A stretch of DNA of 64,000 bases. It comes from Pseudomonadota bacterium. GTDB taxonomy: Bacteria > Pseudomonadota > Gammaproteobacteria > Burkholderiales > Thiobacillaceae. This document shows positions 29,979 through 37,482 of this stretch, piece after piece; the stretch's first letter is position 1; each line of letters starts with the position of its first letter. A program made the translations under genes and the position numbers. A model generated the notes under the pieces. The model was given only the letters and a program-made list of their open reading frames with translations. It ran no database searches and was not told where the DNA came from. The DNA is taken from contig JAJZPG010000005.1 in assembly GCA_021811235.1 (NCBI GenBank), positions 1-64,000 of the forward strand. The letters run 5' to 3'.

Positions 29979-32081
29979 ATGTCCCCTACCGGGCTTGGCC
30001 CCATCGCACTCACATTCGCCTGCCTGGCGACGCCGGCAGTCCAGGCTGCCACCGTGACGTTTCTGCATGTCAACGATCTGCACGCCCATCTGACGGCCCA
30101 TGCCGACATGGTTGCGGAAGCGGCGGGCCAGCCCGGCGCCGCAACGCATCTGGCCGAACGCGGCGGACTCGCCCGGCTGGCGACGCTGATCCAGCGGCAG
30201 CGGGCGGCCCATCCGGCGAGCGTGCTGATGAATGTCGGCGACACTTATCACGGCGGCGTCGAGGCGCTGTATACCAACGGCAACGCAATTGTCGATCCGG
30301 TCGATGCGCTGGGCATCGACATCGGCGTGCCGGGCAACTGGGACTTCGCCTATGGGCCGGCGGTGACCCGCTTGCGCTACGGTGAGGTCGCCGCGCCGGA
30401 AAAACGCATGCTGGAGGCGGCGGCAGGCATGGCGATCCAGAGCCCCGTCTTCCCGAATCTGGGCGGCAACGTCACCCTGACGGCGGGCAGTCATGCCGGC
30501 CAGCCGCTGATGCCGGCCACGCAAATGATGACGATAGGCGGCGTCCAGGTCGGCTTCATCGGCATCACCTCGGACATCGTGCCGGAAATGCACCGCATGC
30601 TGGCAGCCGGCATGCGCTTTCTGGAGGGCGAGGCCGCCTATCGCGACTACGTGGATGCTCACGCCGCGCAGCTGCGGGCCGCCGGCGCGCAGCTGGTGGT
30701 GGTGATGAGCGAGTTGGGCATCCACAAGGATGCACGGCTCGCCGACGTGATCCAGGCGGGCAGCGTCGATGTGTTCTTCTCCGCCCACACCCACGAGGCG
30801 ATCTTCGAACCGCTCGTGGGGAAGAGCGGCGCACGGGTGGTGGAGGCAGGCAACGACGGCTGGCTGGGACGGATGCGCGTGACGATCGAGCCCGGTCTGC
30901 GCCCGGTGTTCGACTGGGCCATGCTTGCCGTCACGCCCGATCTGCCTGAAGACCCTGCAGTGAAGGCGCAGGTGGCCCGCGCCCGCGCGCCTTTCCTCGC
31001 CGATGCCGATCACGACGGCAAGCTGGACGTGCCGATCACGCTGCCGAATCGGGCCTTGCCGCTCACGCTCGACGTGCCGATCGATGCCGTGGTCGGCCAC
31101 GTGGATGCCGCCATGGACCGGCGCAATGCCCTGGAATCCTCCTTCAACGCTGCCTGGAGCGAGGCCTTGCGCGAGTATGCCGGAACCGAGCTGGCGCTGA
31201 CGCCGGGGTTCCGCTTCGACGCCGTGGCGGCGCCGGGTGAACAATACGAGGATGCACACGTGGCAAGCGGCGAGGTGACGATGGAAGACGTATACCGCTA
31301 TTTTCCCGTGCCCTATGGCATGGCCGTCGGCACGGCGAGCGGTGCGCACCTGCGGGACATCGTCGAGCGCAATCTCGCCGCCGTGTTTTCGCTCGACGCA
31401 TTTGCGCAGCATGGTGGCTGGATGGACGGCTGGGCCGGTCTCGGCATGCAGATCGACCTGGGAGCGGCGGACGGGGCGCGCGTGCAGGGTTTGCAACGTG
31501 CCGACGGCAGCCCCATCGCACCCACGGACACGCTGAGCGTTGCAGGCTGCCAGCGTCCGATGGACGACAGCGATGTGCTGTGCAGCTATGGCGGGTTTGC
31601 CGAGGTGATGCCCTTGCCCAACCCCGCCACGGGCCAGGCCTGGATGGTGCAGGAACTGTTCGCCGAATTGCTGGCGCAAGGCCGGGTCGCGCCGCGGGTT
31701 CAGACTGTCCTATCCGACACCGCAGCGACACCGCTCTGGCCGCAGCAGCAGGCCGTGCAGCCCCTGATGGCCAACATGACGGACAAGGTTGCAATCCGCA
31801 TCGGCCGCCTGGCATACGACCGCAAGACCGGCCTCTACAGCGGCACGGTTACGGTGAACAACCCGGGCGACACGGCGCTCGCTGCGCCCCTCCGGCTGGT
31901 GCTGGCCGATCTGGGCGCGGGGGTCCGGCTGGCCAACGCGCAGGGCGAATGGTACGGCCAGCCCTTTGTGCGCCTGCCCGCACTGCCGGCAGGCGGCACG
32001 GCAACCGTGACCGTGAGTTTCAGCAAATCCCGCCGCCAGCCGGTTTCATATCGGGCGCAAGTCTGGAGCGGCGGCGTCTGA
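29979..32081 (+). CDS. Secreted 5'-nucleotidase / SoxB-like metallophosphoesterase
   Basis: A 700-aa periplasmic protein with a signal peptide (about 1-23). The calcineurin-like metal motifs are VTFLHVNDLHAHL, LMNVGDTYHGG, GVPGNWDFAYG (the GNH/GHWE-F position) and FFSAHTHEAIFEPL. A 5'-nucleotidase C-terminal domain follows (about 340-570; SGEVTMEDVYRYFPVPYGMAVGTASGAHLRDIVERNL). An extra C-terminal beta domain of about 100 residues (about 600-700) looks like an Ig-type fold. The GNWDFAYG segment resembles the SoxB thiosulfohydrolase more than typical nucleotidases, but no other sox gene is adjacent. A good terminator follows at once. Confidence 0.8.
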   Translation: MSPTGLGPIALTFACLATPAVQAATVTFLHVNDLHAHLTAHADMVAEAAGQPGAATHLAERGGLARLATLIQRQRAAHPASVLMNVGDTYHGGVEALYTNGNAIVDPVDALGIDIGVPGNWDFAYGPAVTRLRYGEVAAPEKRMLEAAAGMAIQSPVFPNLGGNVTLTAGSHAGQPLMPATQMMTIGGVQVGFIGITSDIVPEMHRMLAAGMRFLEGEAAYRDYVDAHAAQLRAAGAQLVVVMSELGIHKDARLADVIQAGSVDVFFSAHTHEAIFEPLVGKSGARVVEAGNDGWLGRMRVTIEPGLRPVFDWAMLAVTPDLPEDPAVKAQVARARAPFLADADHDGKLDVPITLPNRALPLTLDVPIDAVVGHVDAAMDRRNALESSFNAAWSEALREYAGTELALTPGFRFDAVAAPGEQYEDAHVASGEVTMEDVYRYFPVPYGMAVGTASGAHLRDIVERNLAAVFSLDAFAQHGGWMDGWAGLGMQIDLGAADGARVQGLQRADGSPIAPTDTLSVAGCQRPMDDSDVLCSYGGFAEVMPLPNPATGQAWMVQELFAELLAQGRVAPRVQTVLSDTAATPLWPQQQAVQPLMANMTDKVAIRIGRLAYDRKTGLYSGTVTVNNPGDTALAAPLRLVLADLGAGVRLANAQGEWYGQPFVRLPALPAGGTATVTVSFSKSRRQPVSYRAQVWSGGV

Positions 32082-32083
32082 CG

Positions 32084-32115
32084 CCCCGGCACCTGCCTGC
32101 GGGCAGGTGCCGGGG
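32084..32115 (+). terminator. Terminator after SoxB-like gene
   Basis: A perfect 14-bp stem (32084-32097 with 32102-32115) with a four-base loop begins 3 bases after the stop and is followed by GATTCTTT. Confidence 0.75.
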
Positions 32116-32245
32116 GATTCTTTGGCATGCAATTGATGGAGTCAATCGTCGCAATCCATATTATCCGTTAGATCGATGTATTGATAATCTCTAATATCGC
32201 TCCTGTCTTGATTGACAACTCAAATCAACCAAACAGGAGCGCATC

Positions 32246-32719
32246 ATGCAGAACACGAAGTCCCCGACCATTCAGAACCTCGAAGCCGCCTTCGCCGGCG
32301 AGTCGATGGCCCATATCAAATACATGTGGTTTGCCCGCCAGTGCCGCAAGGCGGGCGACGAAGCCACCGCCAAGGTGTTCGAAGACACCGCCGCGCAGGA
32401 AATCCTGCACGCCTTCGGCCACGCCGAGCTGCTGTTTGCCGACGAGACGATGACCCCGGCCAAGTGCCTGCAGTATGCGATCGAGGGCGAAACCTACGAG
32501 TACACCGAGATGTATCCGAAATTCCGCCACGAGGCGATGATCGAGGGCAATACCGCCGCGGTGGCCGAGATGGACGAGCAGATCGCCGAATCGAAGGAAC
32601 ACGCCGAGATGTTCAAGGCGGTGCTGGACAAGGCCGCCAAGCGCTTCGCCGCGCTGGCCAAGGTCGAAGAGAGGCACGCGAAGCATTATCAGGCGCAGAG
32701 GGACGCGATTGCGGCCTGA
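32246..32719 (+). CDS. Rubrerythrin (without rubredoxin domain)
   Basis: A 157-aa di-iron four-helix protein that reduces hydrogen peroxide. Iron ligands are in LEAAFAGESMAHIKYMWFAR (E), DTAAQEILHAFGHAE (ExxH), YAIEGETYEYTEMYPKF (E, E) and LAKVEERHAKHYQ (ExxH). The C-terminal rubredoxin domain found in classical rubrerythrins is missing, but a separate rubredoxin gene follows directly. CAGGAG precedes the ATG. This is the first gene of a four-gene operon that supplies its own electron chain. The upstream 130 bp are AT-rich and probably hold the promoter. Confidence 0.92.
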   Translation: MQNTKSPTIQNLEAAFAGESMAHIKYMWFARQCRKAGDEATAKVFEDTAAQEILHAFGHAELLFADETMTPAKCLQYAIEGETYEYTEMYPKFRHEAMIEGNTAAVAEMDEQIAESKEHAEMFKAVLDKAAKRFAALAKVEERHAKHYQAQRDAIAA

Positions 32720-32767
32720 GAGATTGACGACATCGATAGAATCTTGAATCTGAGGAAAGGAAACATC

Positions 32768-32941
32768 ATGAAAGCTTGGCAATGCATCGTGTGCGGTTAC
32801 GTTTACGACGAAGCGAAAGGCGATCCGGAGCATGGCATCGCCCCGGGTACCCGCTGGGAGGACGTGCCGGAAGGCTGGGAATGTCCCGACTGCGGCGTCT
32901 CGAAAGCCGATTTCGAGATGGTCGAAATCGAGGCGGCCTGA
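32768..32941 (+). CDS. Rubredoxin
   Basis: A 57-aa electron carrier with the two iron-binding knuckles [17 protein letters not shown] and [15 protein letters not shown]. The length and [15 protein letters not shown] are typical. GGAAAGGAAAC lies just before ATG 32768; the in-frame ATG at 32744 is too far from a ribosome site. It is expected to pass electrons from the reductase encoded next to the rubrerythrin upstream. Confidence 0.96.
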   Translation: MKAWQCIVCGYVYDEAKGDPEHGIAPGTRWEDVPEGWECPDCGVSKADFEMVEIEAA

Positions 32942-33001
32942 TAAGGTCCGATTGCCGGGGCGCGCGGAATGCGCGCCCCTTCTGATTCACCGGAGAACTG
33001 T

Positions 33002-34138
33002 ATGCACCCCATCGTCATCGTGGGTTCCGGCCTCGCCGGGTACACCCTGCTGAAAGAGATTCGCAAGCGCGACACCGCCACGCCGGTCACGCTCGTCACG
33101 GCGGACGACGGCGCGTTTTATTCCAAGCCCAATCTGTCGAACGCGCTCGCCGCCGGCAAAACGGCGGCGGCGTTGGCCGGGGCGGGCGCGGACAAAATGG
33201 CGGCCGACCAGAATGCGACGGTGCTGACGCACACCCGCGTCACCGCCATCGATACGGCGGGGCAGCGCATCCGTACCGACCACGGCGAACTGGCGTACGG
33301 CAAGCTGGTGCTCGCCCTCGGCGCCGACCCGATCCCGCACGGTCTGGCCGGCGACGGCGCAGGGGCGGTGCTGGCGGTGAACGACCTCGCCGATTACGCC
33401 GCTTTCCGCGGCGCCATCGACGGCCGGCGGCGCGTCACCGTGCTGGGCGGCGGCCTGATCGGCTGCGAGTTCGCCAACGATCTGGCGCATGCAGGCTTCG
33501 CGGTCGACGTGGTGCACCTGGGCGGCTGGCCGCTGGAGCGCCTGCTGCCGGTCGAGGCCGGCCAGCGTCTCGCCGACAGCCTCGCCGCACTGGGGGTGAA
33601 CTGGCATTTCGGGCGCATCGCGAAAAGCGTCGAACGCGCGGCCGAGGGGTATGGGGTCAGGCTCGACAACGGCGAAACCATCGCGACGGACGTCGTGCTG
33701 TCGGCGATCGGCCTCCGGCCCCGCACCCAGCTGGCGCAGGCAGGGGGTATTGCGGTAAGGCGCGGCATCCAGACCAACCGCCTGCTCGAAACCAGCGCGC
33801 CGAACGTCTACGCCATGGGCGATTGCGCCGAGGTCGATGGCCTCAACCTGCCGTATGTGCAGCCCCTGATGGTGCAGGCACGTTCGCTCGCCGCGACGCT
33901 GACGGGCACGTCGACGCCGGTTGCCTACCCGGCGATGCCGGTGATGGTGAAGACGCCGGCGCATCCGGTTGCGGTGTTGCCGCCCAAGCTCGGCGCATCC
34001 GGTGGCTGGAAGGTGGAATGCGGCGACACCGGCATCTGCGCGCTGCACGTCGACGACAACGGCCGTCTGCAGGGTTTCGCGCTCACCGGCAGCGAAACCG
34101 GCCGGCGCAATACGCTGGTCAAGGAGCTCGCTGCGTGA
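33002..34138 (+). CDS. FAD-dependent NAD(P)H:rubredoxin reductase
   Basis: A 378-aa pyridine-nucleotide disulfide-type flavoprotein. FAD motif: PIVIVGSGLAGYTLLKEIRK. NAD motif: RRVTVLGGGLIGCEFANDLAHAG. Second FAD motif: APNVYAMGDCAEVDG. No redox-active CxxxxC pair is present near the FAD, as expected for rubredoxin or ferredoxin reductases. The location after rubrerythrin and rubredoxin strongly supports NADH:rubredoxin reductase. CGGAGAA precedes the ATG. Its stop overlaps a GTG start of the next gene. Confidence 0.9.
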   Translation: MHPIVIVGSGLAGYTLLKEIRKRDTATPVTLVTADDGAFYSKPNLSNALAAGKTAAALAGAGADKMAADQNATVLTHTRVTAIDTAGQRIRTDHGELAYGKLVLALGADPIPHGLAGDGAGAVLAVNDLADYAAFRGAIDGRRRVTVLGGGLIGCEFANDLAHAGFAVDVVHLGGWPLERLLPVEAGQRLADSLAALGVNWHFGRIAKSVERAAEGYGVRLDNGETIATDVVLSAIGLRPRTQLAQAGGIAVRRGIQTNRLLETSAPNVYAMGDCAEVDGLNLPYVQPLMVQARSLAATLTGTSTPVAYPAMPVMVKTPAHPVAVLPPKLGASGGWKVECGDTGICALHVDDNGRLQGFALTGSETGRRNTLVKELAA

Positions 34139-34383
34139 ACGGGCAGGGCGGGGCGGCGGAGACGGGCCTGGTGACGGCATCCACCTTGACCTGCCCCGTC
34201 TGCGGGCACGTCAAGACCGAGACCATGCCGACCGATGCCTGCCAGTGGCATTACGAATGCGTGGCGTGCCATGCCTTGCTGAAGCCCAGGCCGGGGGATT
34301 GCTGCGTGTTCTGCTCGTATGGTTCGGTGCCTTGTCCACCCGTGCAGGCGCATGGCGCACACCCGGGCCGTTGCCAGGGCTGA
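34135..34383 (+). CDS. GDCCVxC-domain cysteine-rich small protein
   Basis: An 82-aa protein with ten cysteines: C20-x2-C23, C36, C42-x2-C45, then PGDCCVFCSYGSVPCPP (C56, C57, C60, C67) and C80. The GDCCVxC motif defines a small family in which the last Cys is selenocysteine in some organisms; here it is cysteine. The GTG start overlaps the reductase stop (GTGA), so it is the fourth gene of the rubrerythrin operon. A metal-binding or redox role is plausible but unproven. Confidence 0.85.
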   Translation: MNGQGGAAETGLVTASTLTCPVCGHVKTETMPTDACQWHYECVACHALLKPRPGDCCVFCSYGSVPCPPVQAHGAHPGRCQG

Positions 34384-34407
34384 GTTCTTCCTTGCGGAGA
34401 CCCGGTT

Positions 34408-34854
34408 TCAGCAGCGGGGGCAGGGTTCCACCGGCAGGCCGCGCGGAATCCAGCCTGGTCCGGCGTTGCTGCCGGTCATGCCTTCCTTGATGTTGTAGAC
34501 CCGGGTGAAGCCGGCTTCGCGCAGCATGCGCTGGACGTGGGAGGTGCGGTTGCCGGCGCGGCAGAGCAGCCCGATCGGCGCATTTCTGTCGCCGCCGAGC
34601 TCGGCGCCCACCTGGCGGACGAAGCCTGCCTCGCCCTGCGGATGCAGCATGTTGATGCGCAGCGCGCCCGGCGCCACGCCGGTCTTGCGCCATTCGTCGG
34701 GGCGGCGCACATCGATCAGCGTCAGCTTGCCGGCCTGCGCTTGCGCATGGGCCTCGGGCGCGCCGAGCGTGGGGCCGCTGTCCTCGGAGCAGGCATGGAT
34801 CGACAGCAGCGTGAAAGCGGCAATCGCCGCAAGCGGCAGGCGTGGCACCGACAT
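34408..34854 (-). CDS. Exported rhodanese-domain protein, probable lipoprotein
   Basis: A 148-aa protein with an N-terminal export signal ending LLSIHAC (C22), a possible lipobox with an unusual His at -2. The rhodanese domain has TLIDVRRPDEW, CRAGNRTSHVQRML with active-site C98, and YNIKEGMTGSNAGPGWIPRGLPVEPC. Rhodaneses carry sulfane sulfur as a persulfide. The extended loop CRAGNRT is typical of single-domain sulfurtransferases. It converges on the rubrerythrin operon, with 24 bases between stops. Confidence 0.85.
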   Translation of the reverse strand: MSVPRLPLAAIAAFTLLSIHACSEDSGPTLGAPEAHAQAQAGKLTLIDVRRPDEWRKTGVAPGALRINMLHPQGEAGFVRQVGAELGGDRNAPIGLLCRAGNRTSHVQRMLREAGFTRVYNIKEGMTGSNAGPGWIPRGLPVEPCPRC

Positions 34855-34955
34855 GAGCGCTCCAGGCGGGGAGGATGGCCGTAGTGTAGCCGGGGAGCAC
34901 GATGTTCAGGTAGCGGGCGCATAGCCAGCCTTCCCGACATGGGCGAAAATGCCGC

Positions 34956-35309
34956 ATGGACATCTTCCGCATCTTTCACCTGCAGTGCGCGCGGCGGCTT
35001 CCGGCGCTGCCCGATTCCCATCCCTGTTCGCGCCTGCACGGCCATTCGTTTCGGGTCGAGCTCACCGTCAGCGGGGGGATCGATCCTGTGTACGGCTGGG
35101 TACTCGACTTCGCCGATCTCGAAGCGGCCTGGCGTCCCATCCACGCCGCGCTCGACCACCGCTACCTGAACGACCTCGACGGCCTTGCCAACCCCACCAG
35201 CGAGAACCTCGCCGTGTGGTTGTGGGCGCGCCTCAAGCCCGAACTGCCGGGACTGTCGCAGATCAGGGTGATGGAAACCCACGATTCGGGGTGCGTCTAC
35301 CGCGGCTAG
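34956..35309 (+). CDS. queD: 6-carboxytetrahydropterin synthase / PTPS-family protein (QueD)
   Basis: A 117-aa PTPS-family enzyme, which in bacteria makes 6-carboxytetrahydropterin for queuosine. Zinc histidines are in FRIFHLQCARRL and CSRLHGHSFRVELTV. The catalytic cysteine is in the DSHPCSRLHGH stretch, and WVLDFADLEAAW, LDHRYLNDL and NPTSENLAVWLW are conserved. METHDSGCVYRG ends the protein in the normal place. It stands alone and is followed by a long hairpin. Confidence 0.92.
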   Translation: MDIFRIFHLQCARRLPALPDSHPCSRLHGHSFRVELTVSGGIDPVYGWVLDFADLEAAWRPIHAALDHRYLNDLDGLANPTSENLAVWLWARLKPELPGLSQIRVMETHDSGCVYRG

Positions 35310-35334
35310 TCCGGGCCGCAGGAGGAAGGTGAAA

Positions 35335-35387
35335 ATGAAGCCCGGGCCTGCCGATGGTACGTCACCATCGGCAGGCCCGGGCTTCAT
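35335..35387. terminator. 24-bp perfect inverted repeat, bidirectional terminator
   Basis: 35335-35358 and 35364-35387 are perfectly complementary, with a five-base loop. The repeat separates queD from a convergent small gene. The reverse-strand exit reads CATTTTC and the forward exit is not T-rich. Confidence 0.75.
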
Positions 35388-35426
35388 CGTTCGGGCGGCG
35401 TATCCGCCCGCGCCTTCACGGGGCGA

Positions 35427-35597
35427 TTAGTTGCCCATGCTGGTGAAATCCAGATCGGCGTGCGGCGTGTCGGACACGTTCTCATCGATCATGAGATAGA
35501 TGTCCTCGTCGACGATGTCTTCGGCGGGATGGTGGGCAAACGCCGAGAACGAGGCGAGCAGGGAGGTGAACACGGCGGCTTTGACGAGGGTTTTCAT
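35427..35597 (-). CDS. Small secreted acidic protein, unrecognised
   Basis: A 56-aa protein with a clear signal peptide (MKTLVKAAVFTSLLASFSAFA|HH). The mature part is about 35 residues, strongly acidic (PAEDIVDEDIYLMIDENVSDTPHADLDF). ACAGGAGTC lies before the ATG. It resembles no family I know. A 24-bp hairpin ends its transcript. Short acidic secreted proteins can bind cations, but no function is assigned. Confidence 0.65.
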   Translation of the reverse strand: MKTLVKAAVFTSLLASFSAFAHHPAEDIVDEDIYLMIDENVSDTPHADLDFTSMGN

Positions 35598-35765
35598 ACT
35601 CTGACTCCTGTAAAAATTCACTAATGAACGTGTCGCTCGGCTGGCTGAAGTGCGTCAGCCGATGGAAGGCATCTTAGGGAGCCCGGGTGTCCGGGGCGTG
35701 TCCCGTGTGTGTCGGGGTGTGTCAGTGTGTTTCGGGTGGAGGAATCGAGCCCGGGCGGGGGGGCC

Positions 35766-35794
35766 AAAAAAAAAGGCACACGAAATCGTGTGCC
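35766..35794 (-). terminator. Strong rho-independent terminator
   Basis: GGCACACGA (35775-35783) and TCGTGTGCC (35786-35794) form a stem; on the reverse strand nine T's follow (35766-35774). It ends the transcript of the His/Ser/Gly-rich gene 35817-36134. Confidence 0.92.
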
Positions 35795-35816
35795 CTTTGT
35801 ATTGCTGCGTGATCGA

Positions 35817-36134
35817 TCAGTGGGTGTGCTCGGTGCTGCCTTCGTCATGACCGGTGTCGTGGCCGCCCGTCTTGCCGTGGAAGATCTTGCCTTCCACCGC
35901 CTTGCTGCCGCCTTCCGACGTGTCGTGGTGGGAGCTGCCGCCCTTGTGCGAACTGCTGCCATGGCTGGAGCCGCGGTTGCCGCCCATGTACTTCGGGCCC
36001 TTGCCTTTGCCGCCCGACTCATGGCCCGACGAATGGCCGCTGTCGTGGCTGTCGGCCGCGTAGGCTGTCGCGCTGCCCGTTGCCAGGCCCGCTGCCAGCA
36101 TCACGATCGCGGTCCATTTGCTGTAAGCATGCAT
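35817..36134 (-). CDS. Secreted His/Ser/Gly-rich low-complexity protein
   Basis: A 105-aa protein with a signal peptide (about 1-24, ATAYA|AD). The mature part is dominated by H, S, G, K and D, for example DSHDSGHSSGHESGGKGKG, SSHGSSSHKGGSSHHD and GHDTGHDEGSTEHTH. AAAGGAGTC precedes the ATG. The composition suggests metal binding or a disordered surface polypeptide. It follows the gene at 36191 by 56 bases on the same strand and may share its transcript, ending in the terminator at 35766-35794. No family recognised. Confidence 0.7.
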   Translation of the reverse strand: MHAYSKWTAIVMLAAGLATGSATAYAADSHDSGHSSGHESGGKGKGPKYMGGNRGSSHGSSSHKGGSSHHDTSEGGSKAVEGKIFHGKTGGHDTGHDEGSTEHTH

Positions 36135-36190
36135 GTTGATGACTCCTTTAGCGCGCAATTCACCGGGCGGCAAACCGCCCGGTCAGGCGA

Positions 36191-37324
36191 TTAACGAACC
36201 GCGTTGTCGTGGATGAACTCGATCACGGCCCGGTAGTCGTCGGCAGCGGTCGCGAAGTCGTCCGCGCCGCCCACGGCCGTCGGGTCAACCCAGTTGGTGC
36301 TCTCGAACACGGCCGAGTACAGGTTCACCACGGTCGGCACGTACACGCCGTCCTTCAGCACCAGCACGGTCGCGGTCGCATCCTTCCACGTGGTGTAGCG
36401 ATCGTAGTTGGTGGTGGAGAAGTCATAGTACGTGCTCCCGCTGTTGATCCCCAGGATGGAGTTCATGTAGATCACGGTATCCACGGTGATTCCACCGTAT
36501 TTGTCCGCAGCGGCCGCCAGCAGGGACGCGGGGTTGAAGCCGGCCGGCAGCGTCACGCCAGGCAGCGAACCGGTCGTCATGTACTTGTCATACAGCGCCA
36601 GGTTTTCCAGGGGCGAATCGATGGTCACGCCGTTCACCGCCAGACGACCGGTTTCGTCCAGGGTAATCGTGCCCGAGGTCAGCTTGGACAGCGCTTCGGT
36701 CAGCGAATGATCCAGCACTTTGTTCGGTGCGCGGCCCACGCTCAGGCGGCCCAGTTCGACCTCGGCGCCATACACGTCATACGTGACGCCGCCGAGCGTG
36801 ACGCTGGTCGCCAGCTCGTCGCCCACGTAGGGAATCACCACCAGGTTGCCGGAGGCATCCTTCAGCGGGACCAGCGCACCGGTCGCGTCGTAGATGTAGG
36901 CAATGACCTGGACCAGACCGTCGGCCGTCAGGATGGGCACGCCATTGGCGTCGCGCAGCAGTATGACCATGTCGCCAAACAGGTCGCCCTTCTTGGTGCC
37001 GGCGCCTGCCGGTTTGCCGCCGCCACCCGACTTGCCGCCCTTCACGCCCGCCCACACCGGCCGGTCGCTGTCTTCCGACGGTTCAGCGCGGAAAATCTTG
37101 TCGGCCCCCTTGCCCTGGCCGCCCTTGTGGGCTGCACCCTTCTTGGCGCCGCCCTTGTTGGCTGCGCCCTTCTTGGCGCCGCCGTCCTCGGCAGCCTGAG
37201 CCGCAGAGATCACACCCAGATCCAGACCGGTGAGGGTATTCGCGGCCATCGGGACGGCCAGCATGGCAAACAGGGTGCCACCCGCGAGAATCAGCTTCTT
37301 GAAATTGAAAGCGGTGTGTGTCAT
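36191..37324 (-). CDS. Secreted protein with Lys/Gly/Ala repeat, unrecognised
   Basis: A 377-aa exported protein (leader about 1-45, ending SAAQA|AE). The mature N-terminus carries a repeated decamer GGAKKGAANK / GGAKKGAAHK and further Lys-Gly stretches (GGQGKGAD, GGKSGGGGKPAGAGTKKG). After this the protein is a non-repetitive acidic domain (about 110-377) rich in beta-type segments, such as LVQVIAYIYDATGALVPLKDASGNLVVIPYVGDELA. It has only a few Lys and no Cys after residue 120. Neighbouring genes encode other exported proteins and a large outer-membrane protein. No function assigned; a cell-surface or extracellular role is inferred. Confidence 0.7.
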   Translation of the reverse strand: MTHTAFNFKKLILAGGTLFAMLAVPMAANTLTGLDLGVISAAQAAEDGGAKKGAANKGGAKKGAAHKGGQGKGADKIFRAEPSEDSDRPVWAGVKGGKSGGGGKPAGAGTKKGDLFGDMVILLRDANGVPILTADGLVQVIAYIYDATGALVPLKDASGNLVVIPYVGDELATSVTLGGVTYDVYGAEVELGRLSVGRAPNKVLDHSLTEALSKLTSGTITLDETGRLAVNGVTIDSPLENLALYDKYMTTGSLPGVTLPAGFNPASLLAAAADKYGGITVDTVIYMNSILGINSGSTYYDFSTTNYDRYTTWKDATATVLVLKDGVYVPTVVNLYSAVFESTNWVDPTAVGGADDFATAADDYRAVIEFIHDNAVR

Positions 37325-37452
37325 CTATCTCTCCAAAAATAATTGAACGTCGGTTTTTTGTTTTCGGCGTAGCCGCCGGTCCACAAAGACTGCTTACTAC
37401 TATTTCAGACTAGCAACTCTTCTTAAAAACGGCATTGATTTTTCGCAATCCG

Positions 37453-37472
37453 CGGCAGCCTTTCGGCTGCCG
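37453..37472 (-). terminator. Hairpin after outer-membrane fusion gene
   Basis: CGGCAGCC (37453-37460) pairs with GGCTGCCG (37465-37472) 11 bases past the stop of the reverse-strand gene. There is no T-run immediately after it. Confidence 0.4.
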
Positions 37473-37482
37473 GGCGGCGACC

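Noticed and set aside
32208-32228. TTGATT-N9-AATCAA before rubrerythrin as an FNR site
   Set aside because: Half-site spacing is too wide (TTGAT-N11-ATCAA instead of N4).
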